64,000 nt of DNA, taken from positions 62,001-126,000 of the forward strand of contig BMUD01000019.1 of assembly GCA_014650015.1 (NCBI GenBank), read 5' to 3'. The notes below the pieces were generated by a model. It made no database searches. It saw only the letters and a list, made by a program, of their open reading frames with translations, and was not told where the DNA came from. The DNA comes from Streptomyces griseoloalbus (GTDB lineage: Bacteria; Actinomycetota; Actinomycetes; Streptomycetales; Streptomycetaceae). Within the stretch, counting starts at the first letter, position 1, and every line of letters starts with the position of its first letter. This document shows positions 29,925 through 40,580 of the stretch, piece by piece. The position numbers and the translations under genes were made by a program.

Positions 29925-30430
29925 GCGTGCTGCCCCGGCGTGTAGTGGCCCGGAGTCTTCCGGCACGTCACACCGAACCGGTTCCACGCGTTGATCACCG
30001 TGATCGCGGCGATCAGCTGCGCCAGCTCCGCCTCCTCGAAGTGCTTGGCGGCCCGCTCGTACACCTCGTCGGGCACGAAGCCGTCCGTCAGCACCGTCAC
30101 GGCCTCCGTCAGCTCGAGCGCCGCGAGCTCCTTCTCCGTGTAGAAGTGCCGCGACTCGTCCCAGGCGCTGAGCTGGATGATCCGCTCGACGCTCTCGCCG
30201 GCCGCGAGCGCGTCCTTGGTGTGCATGTCCAGGCAGAAGGCGCAGTGGTTGATCTGGGAGGCGCGGATCTGCACCAGTTCGCGCAGCGTGGGGTCGAGAC
30301 CCTTCCGGGCGGCGGCGTCCAGCCGGACCATCGCCTTGTAGACCTCGGGGGCGTGCTCGGCCCACTCCAGCCGGACGGGCAGCTCGGTGGCGTACGAAGG
30401 TGCCGTGGTCATCGTCTCGGTGTTCGTCAT
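29921..30430 (-). CDS. Carboxymuconolactone decarboxylase (AhpD-like) family protein
   Basis: A 169-residue paralogue of the next gene with the same motifs: LVQIRASQINHCAFCLDMHTKDAL, with the CxxC pair and trailing His, and TEAVTVLTDGFVPDEVYERAAKHFEEAELAQL. The first ~25 residues are not shared. It is the first gene of the AhpD-AhpD-PEP-mutase-like set and is divergent from a MocR-type regulator only 46 bases away, which probably controls it. The likely role is antioxidant or thiol chemistry; the substrate is unknown. Confidence 0.9.
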   Translation of the reverse strand: MTNTETMTTAPSYATELPVRLEWAEHAPEVYKAMVRLDAAARKGLDPTLRELVQIRASQINHCAFCLDMHTKDALAAGESVERIIQLSAWDESRHFYTEKELAALELTEAVTVLTDGFVPDEVYERAAKHFEEAELAQLIAAITVINAWNRFGVTCRKTPGHYTPGQHA

Positions 30431-30476
30431 GCCTCGACCCTAGAAGGGGAGCAGCCCAGGAGTATGGTCCATTTCC

Positions 30477-31862
30477 ATGGCAGACCGCTGGGCCACTTTC
30501 GGCATCGACCTCCACCTCGAACCGACCGGTCCCGGCCTGCGCCGGGGCCTGACCGACGCGCTGCGCGAGGCCGTCCGCGGCGGCCGGCTCGCCCCGGGGA
30601 CCCGGCTGCCCTCCTCCCGCTCCCTCGCCGGCGACCTGGGCATCGCCCGCAACACCGTCGCCGACGCCTACGCCGATCTGGTCGCCGAGGGCTGGCTCAC
30701 CGCACGGCAGGGCTCCGGCACCCGGGTCGCCGACCGCGCGGTGCCCCGGCCGCCGGCCCGTCCGCCCGCCCCGGGGCGCGCCCCGGGCCGGCTTCCGTAC
30801 GACCTCGTCCCCGGCACCCCCGACCTCGCCTCCTTCCCCCGCGCCGAATGGCTCAAGGCCACCCGCCGCGCCCTCGCCACCGCCCCCCACGACGCCTTCG
30901 GCTACGGCGATCCGCGCGGCCGTCCGGAACTGCGCACGGCGCTCGCGGACTACCTCGCCCGGGTACGGGGCGTGCGCGCCGACCCCGAACGGCTCGTCGT
31001 CTGCTCCGGGTTCGCCCACGGCCTGCGCCTGCTCTGCGACGTCCTGCACGCCCGCGGCGCCCGCACCCTGGCCGTGGACTCCTACGGGCTGGACGTCCAC
31101 TGGGGCCTGGCCGCACGCGCCGGACTGCGCACCGCCCCGCTCCCCTTCGACGCCCTCGGCACCCGCGCGCAGGATCCGGGTGACGTCGGCGCGGTGCTGC
31201 TCAACCCGGCGCACCAGTTCCCGCTGGGCGGTGCGCTGCGTCCCGAGCGCCGCGCCGCCGTGGTCGACTGGGCCCGCCGCACCGGCCAACTGATCCTGGA
31301 GGACGATTACGACGGCGAGTTCCGCTACGACCGCCAGGCCGTCGGCGCGCTCCAGGACCTCGACCCCGACCGCGTGGTCTACCTCGGCACGGCCAGCAAG
31401 TCCCTCGCCCCCGGACTCCGCCTGGGCTGGATGGTCCTGCCGCCGTCCCTCCTGCCGGACGTCGTCGCCCACGGAGACGGCCGGTCCGTCGGCGTCCTGG
31501 AACAGCTCGCCCTCGCCGAGTTCCTCACCTCCGGCGCCTACGACCGTCACGTCCGCGCCGCCCGGCTGCGCTACCGGCGCCGCCGGGACGCCCTGGTCGG
31601 CGCCGTCGCCGACCGGGCACCGGACGTCCGTGTCACCGGCATCGCGGCGGGACTGCACGCGGTCCTCCGACTCCCGCCCGGTACCGAGCAGTCCGTGGTC
31701 CAGGCCGCGACCTGGCAGGGCCTCGCCGTCCACGGCCTGTCCCGCTTCCGGCACCCCGCCGCCGACGTCGCCCCCGCGGACGCCCTGGTCGTCGGCTACG
31801 CGACCCCGCCGGACCACGCCTGGGCGAGCACCCTGGAGGCGTTGTGCAGGGCGCTTCCCTGA
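30477..31862 (+). CDS. MocR/PdxR-type GntR regulator with aminotransferase-like domain
   Basis: A 461-residue chimeric transcription factor. Residues about 15-85 are a GntR winged helix (LREAVRGGRLAPGTRLPSSRSLAGDLGIARNTVADAY). Residues ~110-460 are a fold-type I aminotransferase domain with the PLP lysine in TASKSLAPGLRLGW and YDGEFRY. Such proteins bind pyridoxal phosphate or an adduct and control neighbouring genes. Its divergent partners are the two AhpD-like genes. No good ribosome-binding site precedes ATG 30477 at normal spacing (AGGAG is 14 bases away), so the start or leader is uncertain. Confidence 0.92.
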   Translation: MADRWATFGIDLHLEPTGPGLRRGLTDALREAVRGGRLAPGTRLPSSRSLAGDLGIARNTVADAYADLVAEGWLTARQGSGTRVADRAVPRPPARPPAPGRAPGRLPYDLVPGTPDLASFPRAEWLKATRRALATAPHDAFGYGDPRGRPELRTALADYLARVRGVRADPERLVVCSGFAHGLRLLCDVLHARGARTLAVDSYGLDVHWGLAARAGLRTAPLPFDALGTRAQDPGDVGAVLLNPAHQFPLGGALRPERRAAVVDWARRTGQLILEDDYDGEFRYDRQAVGALQDLDPDRVVYLGTASKSLAPGLRLGWMVLPPSLLPDVVAHGDGRSVGVLEQLALAEFLTSGAYDRHVRAARLRYRRRRDALVGAVADRAPDVRVTGIAAGLHAVLRLPPGTEQSVVQAATWQGLAVHGLSRFRHPAADVAPADALVVGYATPPDHAWASTLEALCRALP

Positions 31863-32018
31863 CCCGCCAGGTCGGCATACCGCGCCAAGGGTCACAAAAG
31901 GACGGCGGGGGAGCGTCCTCGGCGGGGGGCTCCCGCACGCGCCGTCCGGCCGGTCTCTAGGCTGTCCGCCGCGAGCCGGGAGAGGTGACCCGGGGGAGTG
32001 CGAGGGGGAGCGGAGAAC

Positions 32019-32360
32019 ATGGCGGAGACACGGCGACGGGTGCGGTCCAGCACGGTGGTGCTCGGAGGCATGGGCGTCCTCGCGGCGGCGCTGACCTCGT
32101 GCGGGTCGGAACCGGACCGGCGGTGCGTGGACCGGGACAGCTACGACTACATCAACGGCTACAAGATCGTCGCCGACCGGAACTGCACGTCCTCCGCCCC
32201 TTCCGTCGGCAAGGGCGGCACGTCCCGCACCGTGGACGCCGACTGGTACTACGACGCCGACGTCAGCGGCGGCTACGCCGACTACGGCACCTTCAGCCGC
32301 AGCGAGGCCGTCGACCGGGGCGGCTTCGGCTGCTCGGGCTCCGGCAGCAGCGGCGGCTGA
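32019..32360 (+). CDS. YgiB-like small lipoprotein
   Basis: The 113-residue precursor has a lipoprotein signal peptide with cysteine in ALTSCGSE. The mature part has a Cys-containing Tyr/Asp-rich segment (RRCVDRDSYDYINGYKIVADRNC) and ends in an RGGFG motif followed by a Gly/Ser tail. E. coli YgiB (DUF1190/UPF0441) has the same RGGFG ending and its neighbour YgiC is a glutathionylspermidine synthase-like ligase, as here. The gene is 27 bases upstream of that ligase, so the pair is probably an operon. The ATG at 32019 follows GGGGGAGCGGAG. Function is unknown. Confidence 0.75.
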   Translation: MAETRRRVRSSTVVLGGMGVLAAALTSCGSEPDRRCVDRDSYDYINGYKIVADRNCTSSAPSVGKGGTSRTVDADWYYDADVSGGYADYGTFSRSEAVDRGGFGCSGSGSSGG

Positions 32361-32387
32361 ACAGCCCGCCGACCCAAGGAACCCTTC

Positions 32388-33575
32388 GTGGAACGCCGTA
32401 CCATCGAGCCCCGCCCCGGGTGGCAGCAGACCGTCGAGGAACAGGGGCTCATCTACCCCCTGACCCGGTACGCCGACGACTCCCTGCGCCCTTACTGGGA
32501 CGAGAGCGCCTACTACGTCTTCACGCTGGAGGAGGTCGAGGCGCTGGAGGAGGTCGTCGAGGAACTGCACCGCATGTGTCTCGCGGCCGCCGACCACATC
32601 GTCACCGCCGACCGCTTCGCCGACCTCGGCATCACCGATCCGCGCCTCGCCCACACGGTCGCCGAGGCCTGGCGGCGGCGCGCCGAACTCCCCTCCGTCT
32701 ACGGCCGCTTCGACCTCCGCTACGACGGCACCGGTCCGGCCAAACTCCTGGAGTACAACGCCGACACCCCCACCTCCCTGGTCGAGGCCGCGTCGCCCCA
32801 GTGGTTCTGGATGGAGGAGCGCTTCCCCGGCGCCGACCAGTGGAACTCCCTCCACGAACGCCTCGTCGACGCCTGGAGGAAGCAGGCCGCCCTCCTCCCG
32901 CCGGGCAGCCCCCTGTACTTCGCCCACTCCTCCGCCGACACCTACGGCGAGGACCTCATGACCGTCGCCTACCTCAAGGAGACCGCCGAACAGGCCGGCC
33001 TCGACACCGACTGGATCTCCATGGAGGAGATCGGCTGGGACCGCCTGTCCGGACGCTTCGTCGACAAGGGGCTGCGGTTCATCCGCAGCATCTTCAAGCT
33101 GTACCCGTGGGAGTGGCTCACCACCGACCGCTTCGCCGACCACGTCCTCGACACCCTCGACAACGGCGGCGGCACCGGCTCCACCCTGTGGATCGAGCCC
33201 GCCTGGAAGATGCTGCTGAGCAACAAGGCCCTGCTGGCGATCCTCTGGGAGCTCTACCCCGGACACCCCCACCTGCTGCCCGCCTACCTGGACGGGCCGC
33301 GCGAGCTGGCGCGGACCACCGGCTACGTCGCCAAGCCCCTGCTCGGCCGCGAGGGCGCCGGCGTGACGATCCACGAGCCGGGAAGCCAGCAGCCCGTGCT
33401 CCGCGACGAACCCTGCTGCTACCAGCAGTTCGCCCCCCTCCCCACCTTCGACGGCAACCACGTCGTCCTCGGCACCTGGGTCGTCGAGAACGAGTCCGCC
33501 GGCCTCGGCATCCGCGAGTCCTCCGGTCTGGTGACCGACGAGTACGCCCGCTTCCTGCCGCACGTGATCTTGTGA
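32388..33575 (+). CDS. YgiC-like glutathionylspermidine synthase family ATP-grasp ligase
   Basis: A 395-residue ATP-grasp protein of the glutathionylspermidine synthase C-terminal (GSP_synth) family. Recognisable features are LLEYNADTPTSLVEA in the N-terminal part, GGGTGSTLWIEPAWKMLLSNKALLAIL, and the ATP-site lysine/glycine loop YVAKPLLGREGAGV. Actinobacteria do not make glutathionylspermidine, and bacterial YgiC/YjfC relatives lack demonstrated amidase or synthase activity, so the substrate is open. It is coupled with a YgiB-like lipoprotein immediately upstream. The GTG start has an AAGGAA site. A dispersed repeat follows the stop. Confidence 0.85.
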   Translation: MERRTIEPRPGWQQTVEEQGLIYPLTRYADDSLRPYWDESAYYVFTLEEVEALEEVVEELHRMCLAAADHIVTADRFADLGITDPRLAHTVAEAWRRRAELPSVYGRFDLRYDGTGPAKLLEYNADTPTSLVEAASPQWFWMEERFPGADQWNSLHERLVDAWRKQAALLPPGSPLYFAHSSADTYGEDLMTVAYLKETAEQAGLDTDWISMEEIGWDRLSGRFVDKGLRFIRSIFKLYPWEWLTTDRFADHVLDTLDNGGGTGSTLWIEPAWKMLLSNKALLAILWELYPGHPHLLPAYLDGPRELARTTGYVAKPLLGREGAGVTIHEPGSQQPVLRDEPCCYQQFAPLPTFDGNHVVLGTWVVENESAGLGIRESSGLVTDEYARFLPHVIL

Positions 33576-33583
33576 ACAGGGCG

Positions 33584-33641
33584 CGTCCCCCAGGGGCGCG
33601 GGGAACCGCGTGACCGGCCACCACGCGCCTGCGGCTGCGGA
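33584..33641. repeat. Streptomyces-type dispersed intergenic repeat
   Basis: CCCAGGGGCGCGGGGAACC-like sequence followed by GCGTGACCGGCCACCACG closely resembles the abundant extragenic repeat that occurs after many Streptomyces genes (CCCAGGGGCGCGGGGAAC...). It is an imperfect hairpin downstream of the YgiC-like gene and may act in termination. A second copy in the window is at 51499-51546. Confidence 0.65.
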
Positions 33642-33725
33642 CGCGCTCGTACCGCCACCCGGCAGACGCCGTCGCCCGCATGGTGGACGCCTCCCCGTGG
33701 CACTTCGTGCCGCCCGGTAATGTGA

Positions 33726-33830
33726 CCGTGGGCCGTGACTGGCGTGCTGGGATGGAGCAACCATCGGGAAGCGGCCCCCGGAACCGTGACCGCCGGGACC
33801 GGCAAGTGTGCCGTGCGCCTGGGCCGTACC
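33726..33830 (+). ncRNA. ZTP/ZMP (pfl) riboswitch upstream of glyA
   Basis: P1 arms GGGCCG (33730-33735) and CGGCCC (33772-33777) enclose the conserved GTGACTGGCG strand and a GATGG-AGCAA-CCATC hairpin. A spacer follows, then the conserved 3' segment CGCCTGGGCC at 33816-33825, typical of the pfl/ZTP aptamer. In the spacer GGGACC (33795-33800) could pair with GGTCCC at 33856-33861, overlapping the glyA ribosome-binding site, which suggests translational control. The ligand is the purine precursor ZMP/ZTP, signalling 10-formyl-THF shortage. Confidence 0.85.
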
Positions 33831-33841
33831 GTGAACGCTGA

Positions 33842-36958
<3,117 letters not shown>

Positions 36959-37172
36959 ACCGGCGCACTGAGCGGGCGCACTGAAACCGGCGCACCGAAC
37001 CGGCCCACGGCACCGCTCCGTACCACCGCACAGCGCTGCACATCACTCCGGTTGCGCCTGCCCGGATCCGGGTGGTGGTCGTACAGTCGATAACCGGGTG
37101 GCCGTTTCGGCGGTCGCCCGGCGCTCACCAGCCTCACCACCACGCTTCACCACCACAACGACAGGAGACGAC

Positions 37173-37751
37173 GTGGGGACCGTAACGATCGGCGTGTCGA
37201 TCGCGGTCCCGGAGCCTCACGGCAGCCGGCTTCAGCAGCTGCGCGCGGGCTTCGGCGACGCCGCGGCTCACGGCATCCCCACACACGTCACCCTGCTGCC
37301 GCCGACCGAGGTCGACGACGCCGACCTGCCGGCCGTCGAGGCGCATCTGGACGAGGTCGCCGCGGCCGGCCGGCCGTTCCCCATGCGGCTGTCGGGCACC
37401 GGCACCTTCCGGCCGCTGTCGCCGGTGGTGTTCGTCCGGGTCGTCGAGGGCGACGAGGCCTGCACCTGGCTGCAGAATCGGGTCCGCGACGCCTCCGGCC
37501 CCGTCGCCCGGGAACTGCAGTTCCCGTACCACCCCCACGTCACCGTGGCGCACGGCATCGAGGAAGCGGCCATGGACCGCGCCTTCGAGGAGCTCGCCGA
37601 CTACGAGGCCGAGTGGCCCTGCACCGGGTTCGCGCTCTACGAGCAGGGCGCCGACGGCGTGTGGCGCAAGCTGCGCGACTTCGCCTTCGGCTCCGCGGTG
37701 GTGCCCCCGCAGTCCGGGCACGCGGACCGGGGATCCGTCTCCGCCCACTGA
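37173..37751 (+). CDS. 2'-5' RNA ligase family (2H phosphoesterase) protein
   Basis: A 192-residue 2H phosphoesterase with the two HxTx motifs: His38 in THVTL and His122 in PHVTV. Such proteins hydrolyse or ligate 2'-5' or cyclic phosphodiesters on RNA or nucleotides; the substrate is not known here. The C-terminal ~20 residues are hydrophilic and not conserved-looking. The GTG at 37173 follows an AGGAGACGAC site; the longer upstream frame lacks one. It is monocistronic and convergent with the DprE2 gene, whose stop is 20 bases away. Confidence 0.9.
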   Translation: MGTVTIGVSIAVPEPHGSRLQQLRAGFGDAAAHGIPTHVTLLPPTEVDDADLPAVEAHLDEVAAAGRPFPMRLSGTGTFRPLSPVVFVRVVEGDEACTWLQNRVRDASGPVARELQFPYHPHVTVAHGIEEAAMDRAFEELADYEAEWPCTGFALYEQGADGVWRKLRDFAFGSAVVPPQSGHADRGSVSAH

Positions 37752-37770
37752 GCCGCGCCACCCGGTCGCC

Positions 37771-38526
37771 TCAGACCGGCAGGCGCCGGAACACCGCGCG
37801 CGGCAGATGCCGCAGCGCCGACATCACCACCCGCAGCGCGCCCGGCACCCACACCGTCTCCGCGCGGCGTCGCAGCCCCAGCTCCACGGCCGCCGCGACC
37901 GCCTCCGGCGTGGTGGCCAGCGGCGCCTCGGGCAGTGAGGCGGTCATCCGCGTACGGACGAACCCGGGGCGTACGACCATGACGTGCACGCCCGTGCCGT
38001 ACAGGGCGTCGCCGAGGCCCTGGGCGAAGGCGTCCAGGCCGGCCTTGCTGGAGCCGTAGATGAAGTTGGCGCGGCGCGCCCGCTCGCCCGCGACGGACGA
38101 CAGCACCACCAGGGAGCCGTGGCCCTGCGCCTGGAGCGCGCCCGCGCACACCAGGCCCGACGAGACCGCGCCGGTGTAGTTGGTCTGCGCCACCCGTACC
38201 GCGGCCGCGGGGTCCCGCTCGTCGTGCGCCTGGTCGCCCAGGGTGCCGAAGGCGAGCAGCACCATGTCGACGTCGCCCTCGGCGAAGACCTTGCCGAGCG
38301 CGCCCTCGTGGGTGGCCGGGGCGAGCGCGTCGAAGGCGACGGTGCGCACCTCGGCGCCGAGCCCGCGCAGATGCTCGGCGGCCCGGTCCAGACCGGGGGA
38401 GGGACGGCCCGCCAGCCACACCGTGCGGGTGCGGCGGGCGATCAGCCGGCGCGCGGTGGCCAGCGCGATCTCGGACGTACCGCCGAGGACGAGCAGGGAC
38501 TGGGGGAGGCCGAAGGCGTCCTTCAC
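37771..38526 (-). CDS. dprE2: Decaprenylphospho-ribulose 2-reductase-like SDR (DprE2)
   Basis: A 251-residue short-chain dehydrogenase. The NAD(P) loop LVLGGTSEIALATARRL is near residue 12 and the catalytic Tyr-x3-Lys is IYGSSKAG near residue 155, with Ser in VVLSSVAGERAR. In mycobacteria DprE2 reduces the 2-keto sugar made by DprE1 to decaprenylphosphoryl-arabinose. The gene follows dprE1 after 31 bases on the same strand. The GTG at 38526 has AAGGAG upstream. Lipid length and sugar product are inferred from the pair and the divergent UbiA gene. Confidence 0.92.
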   Translation of the reverse strand: MKDAFGLPQSLLVLGGTSEIALATARRLIARRTRTVWLAGRPSPGLDRAAEHLRGLGAEVRTVAFDALAPATHEGALGKVFAEGDVDMVLLAFGTLGDQAHDERDPAAAVRVAQTNYTGAVSSGLVCAGALQAQGHGSLVVLSSVAGERARRANFIYGSSKAGLDAFAQGLGDALYGTGVHVMVVRPGFVRTRMTASLPEAPLATTPEAVAAAVELGLRRRAETVWVPGALRVVMSALRHLPRAVFRRLPV

Positions 38527-38557
38527 GGCAGCTCCTTGGGGAGGGGGTCGACGGGTT

Positions 38558-39934
38558 TCAGAGGTGGAGCCGACGGGACAGGTCGGAAGTGAACACCCCG
38601 CGCGGGTCCAGTTCGGCGCGCAGGGCGCGGAAGTCGTCCAGGCGGGGGTACATGGCGGAGAGCAGCTCCGGGCGCAGCCGGGAGTCCTTGGCGAGGTACA
38701 CCCGCCCGCCGGCGCCGGCGACCTCCTCGTCGAGTTCGTCGAGGAAGCCGCCGAGGCCGGGCAGCGCCGCCGGGATGTCCAGGGCCAGGGTCCAGCCCGG
38801 CACGGGGAAGGACAGCCAGCCGGGGTCGGCGTCACCGAAGCGCTTGAGGACGGCGAGGAAGGACGGGCAGCGGCGTTCGGAGATCCGGCGCACGATCCGG
38901 CGCAGGGTGTCCTCCCGCCCGTGACCGACGGCGAACTGGTACTGCACGAAGCCGCTCCGGCCGTAGACCCGGTTCCAGTGGGGCACGCCGTCCAGGGGGT
39001 GGAAGAACGCCGGGATCCGCTGGAGTCGCCCGGTCCGCGAGCGAGGGGCCCTGCGGTACCAGAGCTCGTTGAACAGGCCCACGGTGGCGCGGTTGAGCAG
39101 GCCCTCCGGGACGAAGGAGGGGGCGGCCGGGAGGCGGGTGGTGCGGAAGGCCAGGGGCTCCCCGCGCGCGCGGGTGCCCCGGGGCAGTGCGTCCAGCGGC
39201 GCGTGGTCGCCGCGCGTGAGCACCGCGCGGCCGGTGGCGGTGGACCGGGCCAGCAGATCGATCCAGGCGACCGAGTAGCGGTAGCGGTGGTCGGTGTCGG
39301 CCAGCCGGGCCATCAGGTCGTCGAGGTCGCTCGCGCGCTCGGTGTCGACGCACATCAGCGAGGTCTCGACCGGCTGGAGCCGGATCGTCGCGGTAAGGAT
39401 CACCCCGGTCAGGCCCATGCCGCCCGCGGTCGCATCGAACAGCGGCGTGCCCGGCACGACCGTACGGACCCGGCCGTCGGCGGTGAGCAGCTCCAGCGAC
39501 AGGACATGGCGGGAGAAGGAGCCGGAGACGTGGTGGTTCTTGCCGTGGATGTCGGCGCCGATCGCCCCGCCGACGGTCACGTAGCGGGTGCCCGGCGTCA
39601 CCGGCACGAACCAGCCGAGCGGCAGCAGCACCTCCATCAGCCGGTGCAGGGAGACCCCGGCGTCACACAGCACGGTGCCGCCGTCCGCGTCGATCGCGTG
39701 CACGCGGTCCAGGCCCGTCATGTCGAACACGGCGCCGCCCGCGTTCTGCGCGGCGTCCCCGTACGCGCGTCCCAGGCCCCTCGCGATGCCCCCGCGGGCC
39801 CCGCAGTCCCGGACGGCCAGCGCGGCCTCCTCGTACGTCCGTGGGCGGATCAGCCGGGTCACGGTGGGAGCGGTGCGGCCCCACCCCGTGACGGAAACGG
39901 TGTCGGCAGGCATGACGGCGACCGTATCGCCCAT
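38558..39934 (-). CDS. dprE1: Decaprenylphosphoryl-ribose 2-epimerase-like FAD oxidase (DprE1)
   Basis: An FAD-binding oxidoreductase of 458 residues. The FAD domain is visible in RGLGRAYGDAAQN, PVTPGTRYVTVGGAIGADIHGKNHH and TAGGMGLTG. The catalytic domain ends with LAKDSRLRPELLSAMYPRLDDFR, matching DprE1 in mycobacteria. The benzothiazinone-target cysteine (Cys387 in M. tuberculosis, in GWNICVDFP) is replaced by Ala (GWTLALDIP). No ribosome-binding site precedes ATG 39934, so a leaderless mRNA or a start at the ATG at 39913 is possible. It is divergent from the PAP2-UbiA-GtrA operon. Confidence 0.93.
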   Translation of the reverse strand: MGDTVAVMPADTVSVTGWGRTAPTVTRLIRPRTYEEAALAVRDCGARGGIARGLGRAYGDAAQNAGGAVFDMTGLDRVHAIDADGGTVLCDAGVSLHRLMEVLLPLGWFVPVTPGTRYVTVGGAIGADIHGKNHHVSGSFSRHVLSLELLTADGRVRTVVPGTPLFDATAGGMGLTGVILTATIRLQPVETSLMCVDTERASDLDDLMARLADTDHRYRYSVAWIDLLARSTATGRAVLTRGDHAPLDALPRGTRARGEPLAFRTTRLPAAPSFVPEGLLNRATVGLFNELWYRRAPRSRTGRLQRIPAFFHPLDGVPHWNRVYGRSGFVQYQFAVGHGREDTLRRIVRRISERRCPSFLAVLKRFGDADPGWLSFPVPGWTLALDIPAALPGLGGFLDELDEEVAGAGGRVYLAKDSRLRPELLSAMYPRLDDFRALRAELDPRGVFTSDLSRRLHL

Positions 39935-40046
39935 TTGTAACTGATTAGTTTTGAAACGTCAGCCCCATCCCCGAAATGGGTGATTAATGGGATGTCGCTC
40001 AATAGTGACGGAGTTCCGGCCCGCCGGGCGTGAACAGTGAGTCCAC
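39935..40046. promoter_or_regulatory. AT-rich divergent promoter between dprE1 and the PAP2 gene
   Basis: The 112 bases hold a near-perfect palindrome AACTGATTAGTT (39939-39950) next to the dprE1 start, and a second AT-rich block TGATTAATGGGATGTCGC. The GC fall is sharp for this chromosome. The layout suggests one regulator acting on both arms of the DPA-like locus. Confidence 0.55.
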
Positions 40047-40580
40047 ATGGACGACCTGCACGAGCTCCACCACCTCCTCGGTCCCCGCGGCATGGACCAC
40101 CGGATCGTCTCGGCCCTCAGAGCGTGCGGCGGCGACCCGCGCGTGGCCGGTGCCGCGCGCGCCCTGTCCCGGGCGGGGGAGCACGGGGCGCTCTGGCTGG
40201 CGGCAGGACTCACCGGGGCCGTCGCGGACCGCCCGCGGCGGGGCGCCTGGCTGCGCGGCACCGCGCTGACCGCGGGCGCCCACGTCGTCAGCACGGTCGT
40301 GAAACGGGTGGTGCGCCGTCCGCGCCCCGCCCATGTCGAACCCCTGGTCGGCACGGTCGGCCGGCACTCCTTCCCCAGCTCGCACGCCACGTCCGCGGCG
40401 GCCGCCGCCGTCGCCTTCGGCGCGCTGGGGTCCCGCGCGGTGCCGCCGCTCGCCGTCGCCATGTGCCTGTCCCGCCTGGTGGCCGGCGTCCACTACCCCT
40501 CGGACGTGGCGGCCGGTGCCGCCCTGGGCGCGCTGACGGCCCGGCTCGGCGCCCGCTGGATGACGGGAGGCCCCGCGTGA
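40047..40580 (+). CDS. PAP2-family phosphatase
   Basis: A 177-residue type 2 phosphatidic-acid phosphatase homologue. The three catalytic motifs are intact: KRVVRRPRP, PSSHATS and SRLVAGVHYPSD. Several hydrophobic segments lie between. In mycobacteria the counterpart (Rv3807c) neighbours the UbiA decaprenyl-phosphate phosphoribosyltransferase and is proposed to remove the 5'-phosphate from the lipid-linked ribose. Here it overlaps the UbiA gene by 4 bases, supporting that role. The start codon has only a weak GTGAG site. Confidence 0.9.
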   Translation: MDDLHELHHLLGPRGMDHRIVSALRACGGDPRVAGAARALSRAGEHGALWLAAGLTGAVADRPRRGAWLRGTALTAGAHVVSTVVKRVVRRPRPAHVEPLVGTVGRHSFPSSHATSAAAAAVAFGALGSRAVPPLAVAMCLSRLVAGVHYPSDVAAGAALGALTARLGARWMTGGPA

